16,219 nucleotides of DNA from Victivallales bacterium. GTDB lineage: Bacteria; Verrucomicrobiota; Lentisphaeria; Victivallales; SZUA-371. A model generated the notes under the pieces. That model was not told where the DNA came from. It saw only the letters and a program-made list of their open reading frames with translations, and did not search any database. The DNA lies in assembly GCA_028691155.1 (NCBI GenBank), contig JAQUZV010000016.1:1-16219 (forward strand), given 5' to 3'. Shown here in pieces: positions 1-6,319 of the stretch. Position numbers and translations under genes: made by a program. Position 1 is the first letter of the stretch, and each line of letters opens with the position of its first letter.

Positions 1-1
1 G

Positions 2-1378
2 GGGCATGATTATCCTGAAGCCGCGGTGGCAATTGCCGCCGCGGAAGCCAAACTCAAGGCCAATGGAGAACCGATTGCCCTGCAGCTTCATTTCGATCGA
101 AACGGCGGCACCGATTTTGTCATCTACAAAACGTTGTTGCGGAATGATGCCGGTAAACCGGAATATATCGTCAGTGCGGCGATTGACGTGACCGAGCTGA
201 AACGCACCGAAAACGCCCTGAAGATTGCGTCACAGCAGCTCAACACCATCCTCAACGTCATGCATGAAATTATCATCTGGTTCGATCGGGACATGAAAGT
301 GGTTTGGGCCAACCGGGCGGCTTCGGAGGCGCTGGGCGGTTCCGCGACGGCCGAGCTTACCGGCCTCAGCTGTCGGGAATTGTGGTTCGGACGCAAGGAC
401 GGAAGCCGGTGCGAGCCGTGTGTTTTCCGCTCCATTCTGGAATCCGGGCAGAGCGGCAACGAAACCTTGCGGTTGGCCGACGGACAAATCTATCAGGCCT
501 GGTTCTATCCGGTCCGCAACGGTGATGAGGTCGGCGGCTGGGTACAGCTGGCCATGGACGTTACCGAACAGGAACGGGTGCGCAGAGAGGCCCGGTTGCG
601 GCAGGAACAACTGATTCAGGCCGACAAAATGATGGCGCTGGGCATTTTGGTTTCCGGGGTGGCTCATGAGATCAACAATCCTAATAATTTTATTGTAATT
701 AATATTTCCATCCTCAAAAAGGCCTGGGACAACATCATGTCGCTGATGCGCGATTACGCCCGTGAACGCGGCGACTTCAATGTGGCGGGGGTGCCGTTCA
801 GTCGTTTCAGCACCATGGTCAACGATCTGCTCGACGGGATCGAGGAGGGCGCCGATCGTATCCGGGTCATCGTCAATGACCTGAAGAATTACGTCCGTCA
901 GACCCCGGCCGACTTCAAGGGACGTTTCGGCATCAACGACGCCCTGTCCCGGGCCTTTATGCTGTGCCGCAACATGCTGAAGCGCGCTTCCGGCAATTAC
1001 CGGATTATTTATGGGGACGATCTGCCCCTGATTCGCGGCGACGTTTACCGTATTGAACAAGTAATAATAAATATCGTGCAAAATGCCTGCCAGGCATTGA
1101 AAAACACCGAAAATGCCATTATCGTCAAAACGTATCGCGATGCGGAACGGGACGAAGTGGTCCTGGAAGTGAGCGACGAAGGGGTCGGGATCTCTCCCGA
1201 ACAGATGAAATATATTGCCGATCCGTTTTATACGACCAAACGGGAATCGGGTGGCATCGGCCTGGGGTTGTCGATTTCCAAATCAATCGTGGAAGAACAT
1301 GGCGGGAGACTGGCAATTCAGTCCCGGCCGGAACAGGGGACGGTGGTCAGGATTTTCCTGCCTCCCGCCGTTGATTGA
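2..1378 (+). CDS. PAS-domain sensor histidine kinase, 5' end outside window
   Basis: This is the sensor half of a two-component system and should phosphorylate the regulator encoded just downstream. The frame is open from base 2, so the gene begins before the window; 458 residues are visible and the GTG at 26 is not a convincing start. Counting from base 2, residues 1-65 are the end of a PAS domain (closing AAIDVTELKR). A second PAS domain spans about 75-190 and has cysteines C124, C137 and C140. The dimerisation/phosphoacceptor helix follows, with GVAHEINNPNNF and H222 as the phosphorylated histidine. The ATPase domain shows the N box (QVIINIVQNACQAL), G1 (DEGVGIS), F box (DPFYTTK) and G2 (GIGLGLS). 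No membrane segment is visible. The stop is 39 bases before the regulator start, so the two are probably cotranscribed. The ligand is unknown. Codons around the H box are unusually AT-rich. Confidence 0.93.
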   Translation, partial: GHDYPEAAVAIAAAEAKLKANGEPIALQLHFDRNGGTDFVIYKTLLRNDAGKPEYIVSAAIDVTELKRTENALKIASQQLNTILNVMHEIIIWFDRDMKVVWANRAASEALGGSATAELTGLSCRELWFGRKDGSRCEPCVFRSILESGQSGNETLRLADGQIYQAWFYPVRNGDEVGGWVQLAMDVTEQERVRREARLRQEQLIQADKMMALGILVSGVAHEINNPNNFIVINISILKKAWDNIMSLMRDYARERGDFNVAGVPFSRFSTMVNDLLDGIEEGADRIRVIVNDLKNYVRQTPADFKGRFGINDALSRAFMLCRNMLKRASGNYRIIYGDDLPLIRGDVYRIEQVIINIVQNACQALKNTENAIIVKTYRDAERDEVVLEVSDEGVGISPEQMKYIADPFYTTKRESGGIGLGLSISKSIVEEHGGRLAIQSRPEQGTVVRIFLPPAVD

Positions 1379-1417
1379 GAAGGACTGTCCGGCGGCGGTG
1401 TCGGCATGGGAGCAAGA

Positions 1418-2857
1418 ATGGCAAAAGAACTTTATCCGAGAAATCCGGTTCTGGTAGTGGATGATGAAGCCAAGGCGTTGCGCAGCTACGAGATGGCCTT
1501 CCTTACCTCCGGTATTGATAACATTATTACCTGCGAAGACAGTCGTGAAGCCCTGAATATTGTAGCCGCGAAAGAGTTGGAGCTGGTTATTCTCGATATG
1601 ATTATGCCGCCGCCTTCGGGAGTGGAACTGTTGCGTCGGCTGAGCGAAGAATATCCGCAAATTCCGGTAATTATGGTCACCGGCGCCGGGGAAGTCGAAT
1701 CGGCGGTGGAGTGCATGAAGATCGGGGCCGTCGATTTCATCCTCAAACCGATCAATACCGAAGGGTTTATCGGCCGGGTGAAAAAGGCCATGGAACTGCG
1801 GGAGCTGCAACGGGAAAACGTTCGGCTGCAACATTCCATCCTTGGCCGCGAGAGCGATTTCAAGCCGCATGCCGCTTTTGCCGCCATTGTCACCGCCGAT
1901 CGTGGGATGTATTCCATTTTCCGGTATTGCGAAGCGATTGCCCGCAGCCGTCAGCCGGTGTTGATCACCGGGGAAACCGGGGTCGGCAAGGAGTTGTTTG
2001 CTCATGCCATTCATCAGCTTTCCGGTTCGACCGGCGAGTTTGTGGCGGTGAACATTGCCGGGGTTGACGATACGATGTTGTCGGACATGTTGTTTGGCCA
2101 TCGCAAGGGGGCTTTTACCGGGGCGGTGGAGAACCGTAGCGGGATGATCGAGAGAGCGGCCGACGGCACGTTGTTTATGGATGAAATCGGCGATTTGTAT
2201 ATTGCCTCGCAGGTCAAATTGCTCCGGTTGTTGCAGGAACGCGAATTTTCCCCGCTGGGCGACGACAATTTGTATCGTTCCAATGCCCGGATCCTGCTGG
2301 CCACCCATCACAATCTGGTGGAACTGCAGAAAAATTCCTGTTTCCGCAAGGATCTTTACTATCGGATTGCCACGCACCACATCCATATCCCACCGCTGCG
2401 CAAACGCAAAGGGGATATTGCCCTGCTGGTCGATCATTTCCTCCAGCGCATTTCCGCCGAACTGGGCAAGAAGGTGCCGTCCTATCCGCCGGAGCTGATT
2501 ACTTTGCTCAAATCGTATCATTTTCCCGGCAACATTCGCGAACTGGAGTCGATGATGTACGATGCGGTGATGAATCATCAGTCCAAAATGTTGTCGATGC
2601 GGGTGTTCATCGAGCACATCAATCGCAATGCCGGCGGGGTTTCTCCGTTGCCGGCCAATGAGACAAACGGCGATAACGGCAGTGATTGGGCGGTTAACCT
2701 GGAGAATTTTCCCACGTTGAAACAGGCGACCGAATGTCTGGTGCGCGAAGCTCTGCGCCGGGCGGAAGGCAATCAGAGTATTGCCGCAAAAATGTTGGGC
2801 GTGACGCCACAGGCTTTGAGCGCGCGTTTGAAGAAGCATGCCGATTTTGCCGAATAA
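1418..2857 (+). CDS. NtrC-family sigma-54-dependent response regulator
   Basis: This is a cytoplasmic transcription activator that remodels sigma-54 RNA polymerase when phosphorylated. I chose the ATG at 1418 because GGGAG (1408-1412) lies five bases before it; the in-frame ATG at 1406 lacks a good ribosome site and would add four residues. The protein has 479 residues. The receiver domain (about 10-125) has D15/D16, phosphoacceptor D60 (VILDMIMP), T88 and K110. The AAA+ domain has Walker A GETGVGKE (185-192), the sigma-54 contact loop GAFTGA (231-236), Walker B LFMDEIGDL with D255/E256, and arginines in FRKDLYYRI (310-316). A Fis-type helix-turn-helix lies at about 453-472 (NQSIAAKMLGVTPQALSARL). 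Sensor I reads LLATHHNL where family members usually have AATN, so the polar Asn appears replaced by His. It pairs with the upstream kinase. I could not find a sigma-54 promoter in the window, so its targets probably lie elsewhere. Confidence 0.95.
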   Translation: MAKELYPRNPVLVVDDEAKALRSYEMAFLTSGIDNIITCEDSREALNIVAAKELELVILDMIMPPPSGVELLRRLSEEYPQIPVIMVTGAGEVESAVECMKIGAVDFILKPINTEGFIGRVKKAMELRELQRENVRLQHSILGRESDFKPHAAFAAIVTADRGMYSIFRYCEAIARSRQPVLITGETGVGKELFAHAIHQLSGSTGEFVAVNIAGVDDTMLSDMLFGHRKGAFTGAVENRSGMIERAADGTLFMDEIGDLYIASQVKLLRLLQEREFSPLGDDNLYRSNARILLATHHNLVELQKNSCFRKDLYYRIATHHIHIPPLRKRKGDIALLVDHFLQRISAELGKKVPSYPPELITLLKSYHFPGNIRELESMMYDAVMNHQSKMLSMRVFIEHINRNAGGVSPLPANETNGDNGSDWAVNLENFPTLKQATECLVREALRRAEGNQSIAAKMLGVTPQALSARLKKHADFAE

Positions 2858-3087
2858 TCCGGCCGACCTGGCGGACGCGGTCGGATGGCGATGAATCATG
2901 GGGGAAGGCATCGGCGGCGGATAATTTTTGACGGACGACGATCGGAGTGTCCGGAGTTGAGTACTGGAAAGCCCGGTGCGGCATGCTATCTTAAGCCATA
3001 ACCCATTGACGGCCGGTCTGGCCGGCGGCGGGAAACAACCATTTCCCGTCGGGCCGGAGCGACCGGCAGAAAACTATAGGCGGAATC
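2858..3087. other. Intergenic region before the nitroreductase gene
   Basis: No gene is supported in these 230 bases. A 6-base inverted repeat CCGACC/GGTCGG (2863-2868, 2879-2884) follows the regulator stop but has no T tract, so it is at best a weak terminator. A possible promoter has TTGAGT at 2957-2962 and a -10-like CATGCTATC at 2982-2990, but the spacing of about 19 is long. Nearer the gene, GGCGGGAAA (3027-3035) and TTTCCCGTC (3042-3050) can form a 9-base-pair hairpin (one G-T pair) in the leader, 37 bases before the start codon. Confidence 0.4.
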
Positions 3088-3609
3088 ATGAACAACTGCG
3101 ACTTTATTTTTGCCCGGCGAAGTGTCCGGGTCTTCACCGGCAAGCCGATTGCCCGCGAATTACTGGAAAAATTGTTGGGAGCGGCCATGTCGGCTCCTTC
3201 GGCCATGGCCAAGGACCCGTGGCGTTTCATCGTGGTGGAAGACCGGGAACGGCTGGCGGCGGTGGCGGAAGGTTTGCCGAACGGCAAATTTTTGCCTCGG
3301 GCGGCGGCGGGGATCATTGTCTGCGGCGACCTGGAACAGGCTCACGGCGGCGAATTGTCGTATCTGCTGCAGGATTGCAGCGCGGCCATGGAAAATCTGT
3401 TGTTGGCGGCGGCGGCCGAGGGTCTGGGAGCCTGCTGGCTGGGAGTTCATCCGCGGGAGGATCGGATTGTCCACCTGCGTCGTCTTTTCTCGCTGCCGCC
3501 GCGGATATTACCGCTCGGAGTGGCGGCGGTGGGTTACCCGGCGGAAACGCCTCCACCCCGCAATCGGTTTGTTGCCTCCTCCGTGACCTGGGATACTCCG
3601 GAGCGTTGA
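3088..3609 (+). CDS. Nitroreductase family protein
   Basis: This is a small FMN-dependent oxidoreductase of the nitroreductase superfamily, which uses NAD(P)H to reduce nitro compounds, quinones or flavins; the true substrate cannot be told from sequence. At 173 residues it belongs to the short, single-domain type. The N-terminal signature RRSVRVFTGKPI (about 10-21) carries the phosphate-binding arginines for FMN. SAPSAMAKDPWRFIVV (about 35-50) matches the usual SAPSAxNxQPWxFxVV segment. AAAAEGLGACWLGVHP (about 111-126) is the conserved A-E-G-L-G-x-x-W element, and a late LPLGVAAVGYP matches the family's P-x-G-Y-P pattern. AGGCGG precedes the ATG. No Fe-S extension or fusion is visible. It stands alone between the two-component pair and the exported repeat protein, on the same strand, with gaps on both sides that suggest its own transcription. 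Confidence 0.9.
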   Translation: MNNCDFIFARRSVRVFTGKPIARELLEKLLGAAMSAPSAMAKDPWRFIVVEDRERLAAVAEGLPNGKFLPRAAAGIIVCGDLEQAHGGELSYLLQDCSAAMENLLLAAAAEGLGACWLGVHPREDRIVHLRRLFSLPPRILPLGVAAVGYPAETPPPRNRFVASSVTWDTPER

Positions 3610-3623
3610 ATTCCGGTGATAAT

Positions 3624-3666
3624 CGGAAAGACATGTAACTTTCCGGTGCGGCGTCGACACTATAAT
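3624..3666 (+). promoter_or_regulatory. Probable promoter with overlapping inverted repeat upstream of the exported-protein gene
   Basis: A perfect -10 box TATAAT lies at 3661-3666. No TTGACA-like -35 box sits 16-18 bases upstream. Instead that position is overlapped by the right arm of an inverted repeat, CGGAAAG (3624-3630), 8-base loop, CTTTCCG (3639-3645). This arrangement would fit a regulator-dependent promoter, which is inference. The gene's start is 72 bases downstream of the -10 box. Confidence 0.42.
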
Positions 3667-3696
3667 GGTGTAGAACAAAAAAATGAGGCGTTTCAC

Positions 3697-3710
3697 TTTC
3701 CGGCCGGAAA
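3697..3710. repeat. 14-base perfect palindrome in leader, candidate operator
   Basis: TTTCCGGCCGGAAA is a perfect palindrome between the TATAAT at 3661 and the start at 3738. Its half-site (C)TTTCCG is the same as the arms of the inverted repeat at 3624-3645, so the -10 box is flanked by two copies of one dyad motif. The motif identity is directly visible; an operator role is inferred. Confidence 0.4.
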
Positions 3711-3737
3711 ACAAACGGCATAATAGGAGGAAAACAG

Positions 3738-5027
3738 ATGAAAGCAAAAATTTTATGGCTTCTCTTGGTTTCGGCAGTATCCTGCGCCGTAAATGCGGAT
3801 GATATTGTGGCCAATGACGGCACGGTCTATAAAGATGTGACCGTTCAGGAAATCACGCCGCTCGGCATTAATTTTGCCAGCGGCGGCAATGCCTGCTGGC
3901 TGGATTACCGGGATATGCCGGTGGAAACCGCCAAAAAATACGGGTATGACTCGGCCAAGGCGGCAGCCTTTGAACAAAGTCTGGCCCGTAACCAGGGCAA
4001 TACTGCGACGGCGACAACTCCCGTTACGGCGCCGGCTCAGGTGCCGGCGGCTTCCGCCGCCGCCGCCGCAACCCCGGTGACGACAACGGCTGACATTGCC
4101 GGAACCACGGTAACCGCTCCATCCGTCAGCGCCGCGGTGGCGACGCCGATTGCCGGCGCTACGGTAACCACCCCGTCCGTCAGTACTACGGTGACGACGC
4201 CGGCCGTAAGTACCACGGTAAGCACGGTTCCGGCCGGAGTTACGGTTGCCACGCCGGTGGCGGCGGTGAATGCCAATGCCAACGCTATTGAAGTGGTTAC
4301 GCCGATTGCTTCGGTGACGCTGGGACAGTCGACTCCGGCGGCAACCCCCACCCAGGTGGTAGTGATTAATCCCGACACGCCGGTGGTGTATGATACGTCG
4401 ATCGTCTATGAGCCGGTAACCACGACCTGGGTGCTGTGGAACGGCCGTTATTATCCCCGCTATTGGTGGCATTATTGGTATTGGGATCATCATTGGGTCT
4501 ATTGGAACGGGCGTTATTATCCCGGCAATGTCTTTTACGGCGGCGGGCGTTGGCATGGCGGTCATTACTATCCGCGCGGGCCGCACGGCGGAGCTCCGCA
4601 TGGGGCTCCGGGGTATCGTCCTCCGAAAGGAAGGCCGCATGGCGGACCGGATTATCGTCCGCCGAAAGAAGAACGGCGTATTCTGCATATCGATCAGAAT
4701 CGGCATCATGGCCGGGACAATCGTGGCCCAACGACAGTTCCGATTAAGATTTACCGTCCGGTAACGCCGGACAAAGGCGGTTCCCGGGTGGTGGTGAATC
4801 CCGGCCGTGACAATGCCAGAGTGATAACGCCGGACAAAAGTGGTTCCCGGGTGGTGGTGACCCCCGGCCGTGACAATGGCAGAGTGATAACGCCGGACAA
4901 AGGCGGTTGGGAGATGGTGACTCCCGGCCGTGACAATGCCAGAGTGATAACGCCGTCAACGTCGGATCGCGGCGGTTCCGAGCCGGTCTCCTACGGCGGT
5001 CGCGGCGGGAGTGATCGTCGCCGTTGA
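3738..5027 (+). CDS. Exported low-complexity repeat protein
   Basis: I do not know the function. The 429-residue protein begins with a clear signal peptide (KAKILWLLLVSAVSCAVNA, cleavage likely near residue 20). C16 gives only a poor lipobox. Residues 21-90 form a small domain (DIVANDGTVYKDVTVQEI, then KKYGYDSAKAAAFE) that resembles the start of exported proteins I associate with Verrucomicrobia/Lentisphaerae. Residues about 95-210 are almost wholly Thr, Val, Ala, Pro and Ser, probably an extended linker. Then comes an aromatic block with WNGRYYP twice and many Trp/Tyr/His, a Gly/His/Pro-rich stretch, and three 20-21 residue repeats of the form ITPDKxGSRVVVTPGRDNxR ending in GGRGGSDRRR. A perfect AGGAGG at 3725-3730 suggests strong translation. 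A terminator follows the stop, so it is probably a single-gene unit. A cell-surface or envelope role is inference. Confidence 0.85.
   Translation: MKAKILWLLLVSAVSCAVNADDIVANDGTVYKDVTVQEITPLGINFASGGNACWLDYRDMPVETAKKYGYDSAKAAAFEQSLARNQGNTATATTPVTAPAQVPAASAAAAATPVTTTADIAGTTVTAPSVSAAVATPIAGATVTTPSVSTTVTTPAVSTTVSTVPAGVTVATPVAAVNANANAIEVVTPIASVTLGQSTPAATPTQVVVINPDTPVVYDTSIVYEPVTTTWVLWNGRYYPRYWWHYWYWDHHWVYWNGRYYPGNVFYGGGRWHGGHYYPRGPHGGAPHGAPGYRPPKGRPHGGPDYRPPKEERRILHIDQNRHHGRDNRGPTTVPIKIYRPVTPDKGGSRVVVNPGRDNARVITPDKSGSRVVVTPGRDNGRVITPDKGGWEMVTPGRDNARVITPSTSDRGGSEPVSYGGRGGSDRRR
4761..4959 (+). repeat. In-gene tandem repeats, three units of 63/63/60 bases plus a partial unit
   Basis: Units begin at 4761, 4824 and 4887, with a partial fourth at 4947 (ATAACGCCG then divergent). 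Each unit encodes a variant of ITPDKGGSRVVVTPGRDNAR. The third unit is one codon shorter, with GGWEM in place of GGSRVV. The units keep the reading frame and are nearly identical in DNA, which points to recent slippage or recombination. Confidence 0.85.
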
Positions 5028-5051
5028 ATTCGGCTGTCATCGGATAATGAC

Positions 5052-5087
5052 AACAGAGGCATGGTTTCTTCCATGCCTCTGTTTTTG
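5052..5087 (+). terminator. Rho-independent terminator
   Basis: AACAGAGGCATGG (5052-5064) pairs perfectly with CCATGCCTCTGTT (5071-5083) around a six-base loop TTTCTT, followed by a run of T (5082-5086). It lies 25 bases after the stop of the exported-protein gene and separates that gene from the Etf operon. Confidence 0.93.
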
Positions 5088-5114
5088 TGTATGCGCCGGA
5101 GCATGGAGACGCAG

Positions 5115-5164
5115 TTGCCGCCCGGAAAACATTTTACGATGATTATTGACAATTGCCGCCCGGA
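5115..5164. repeat. 12-base direct repeat in and upstream of the etf promoter
   Basis: TTGCCGCCCGGA occurs at 5115-5126 and again at 5153-5164, 38 bases apart. The match extends to CARTTGCCGCCCGGA over 15 bases. The second copy lies between the -35 and -10 boxes, which is a typical place for a repressor site. The regulator is unknown. Confidence 0.6.
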
Positions 5165-5174
5165 GTGATATGCT
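5146..5174 (+). promoter_or_regulatory. Sigma-70-type promoter of the etfBA-dehydrogenase operon
   Basis: A perfect -35 TTGACA (5146-5151) is followed after 17 bases by TATGCT (5169-5174, in the context GATATGCTACC). Transcription would begin near 5181, leaving a leader of about 330 bases. The same arrangement, TTTACA-17-TATGTTA, lies upstream of the recombinase gene on the other strand, which supports both calls. Confidence 0.62.
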
Positions 5175-5180
5175 ACCTTT

Positions 5181-5512
5181 TCTGAAACCGTCCGCTCATC
5201 ATAATCTATGTTTTGAATACCGTTGCCGGGGAGATTGCGACACCGGTTCGGATCGCGGCGGAGCAATGGTCTTTACTGTCGGGTAAAACACCGGCGCCGA
5301 AGACGATAGCATGTTGCCGATCGCCGGGGTTCCGGCGATTTTACCGGAGAAATACGGGGACGGCATTGGCCCGGATCGAACTGGTCCGGCGGTGGTGTTG
5401 CGGCCGGTCGACGGGGGAAAGGAGTTCCAGATCGATGCCGGCGGGCCTCACGACGCCGGGAGGCGTGAAATTTATTTATGTTACGGTGAACTTTTAAGGA
5501 GAATGTTCTGCG
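5181..5512 (+). other. Long leader of the etf operon with an attenuator-like hairpin
   Basis: No known riboswitch or convincing gene is seen here. ATCGCCGG (5320-5327), loop GGTT, CCGGCGAT (5332-5339) forms a perfect 8-base-pair hairpin that runs into TTTT, like a short intrinsic terminator. An upstream CCGGCG (5291-5296) could pair instead with CGCCGG (5322-5327) and break the hairpin. AAGGAG at 5496-5501 is the likely ribosome site for etfB, 11 bases before the ATG. Short reading frames in this stretch lack ribosome sites and recognisable content. Confidence 0.4.
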
Positions 5513-6316
5513 ATGAAGATAGGTGTATGCCTTAAGCAGGTGCCGGGGACGACCAAAGTCGAGGTCGATCCGCAGACCGGCGTCCTGAAACGCGATGGGG
5601 TGGATGCCAAACTCAACCCTTTTGACCTCTATGCGCTGGAAACCGCGCTCCGCATGAAAGCGACGGTGCCGGATACTTCCGTTTGCGCCGTGACCATGGG
5701 GCCGCCGCAAAGCGAGGAGATCATCCGCGAAGCCTATATGACCGGTGCGGACGACGGAGTGATTCTGTCCGATCGCCGTTTTGCCGGTTCCGATGTGTTG
5801 GCCACCAGTTGGACGCTGTCGCAGGGATTGACTCTGGTCGGACCGTTTGATCTGATTATCTGCGGCAAGCAGACCACGGACGGTGATACGGCTCAGGTGG
5901 GGGCCGAACTGGCGGAATTTCTCGGTATTCCCCACCTCTGCAATGTTACCGCGATTGAAGAACTCAACGAAGAATTTCTTACCGCCGTCATGGATTTGCC
6001 GGGGCATGTTCAGCGCGTCAAAGTGAAATTACCCTGCCTGATTACAGTGGAGAAAGGTATTTTCGAACCGCGTCTGCCTTCGTTTCGCCGCAAACTGGCC
6101 ACGGCCGACCGGCCGATTCGCCGGATCGGTCTGGACGAACTGCCCGATCGCGAAGCCCGGCATTACGGCCTGGACGGTTCGCCGACCCAGGTGGCCCGGA
6201 TTTTTCCGCCGGAATCCAATCAGGTCCGCGAAACCTGGACCGGTTCCGGACGGGAACTGGCCGACCGGGCTTTCGCGTGGCTCAAAGAACATAAATTTCT
6301 GCAACAGGAGGGATAA
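5513..6316 (+). CDS. etfB: Electron transfer flavoprotein, beta subunit (bifurcating type)
   Basis: EtfB and EtfA form a soluble flavoprotein that passes electrons between a dehydrogenase and other carriers. This 267-residue protein has the full family length and opens canonically (MKIGVCLKQVPGT). LNPFDLYALETALR (about 35-48) and the VTMGPPQSEEIIREAYMTGADD segment (about 60-81) are typical nucleotide-binding elements. D123-G130 reads DGDTAQVG. From memory this is the form in EtfB of electron-bifurcating complexes, which bind a second FAD and NAD(H), whereas ordinary respiratory EtfB, which binds AMP, has a different segment here. The late VKLPCLITVEKG is also typical. AAGGAG lies 11 bases upstream. 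The etfA start is three bases past the stop, so the two are cotranscribed. A role with the dehydrogenase two genes down, probably confurcating electrons onto NAD+, is inferred. Confidence 0.95.
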   Translation: MKIGVCLKQVPGTTKVEVDPQTGVLKRDGVDAKLNPFDLYALETALRMKATVPDTSVCAVTMGPPQSEEIIREAYMTGADDGVILSDRRFAGSDVLATSWTLSQGLTLVGPFDLIICGKQTTDGDTAQVGAELAEFLGIPHLCNVTAIEELNEEFLTAVMDLPGHVQRVKVKLPCLITVEKGIFEPRLPSFRRKLATADRPIRRIGLDELPDREARHYGLDGSPTQVARIFPPESNQVRETWTGSGRELADRAFAWLKEHKFLQQEG

Positions 6317-6319
6317 CCC

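Noticed and set aside
1283..2911. Minus-strand reading frame of 542 codons opposite the response regulator
   Set aside because: It is a mirror of a clearly real gene with all family motifs; its translation is His/Gln/Asn-rich with no recognisable fold.
2976..3638. Plus-strand reading frame of 220 codons overlapping the nitroreductase
   Set aside because: Gly/Arg/Ser-rich frame-shifted shadow; the nitroreductase frame carries the family motifs.
4761..4959. Regular repeats that could suggest a CRISPR array
   Set aside because: The repeats are contiguous, keep the reading frame of a long exported protein and have no spacers or cas genes.
2858..5512. Sigma-54 promoter (GG-N10-GC type) as target of the encoded regulator
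   Set aside because: I looked through the plus-strand intergenic regions and found no convincing TGGCAC-N5-TTGC match.
5213..5535. Small reading frames in the etf leader
   Set aside because: One starts with TTG, neither has a ribosome site, and one runs out of frame into etfB; no recognisable content. A leader peptide remains possible but is not supported.
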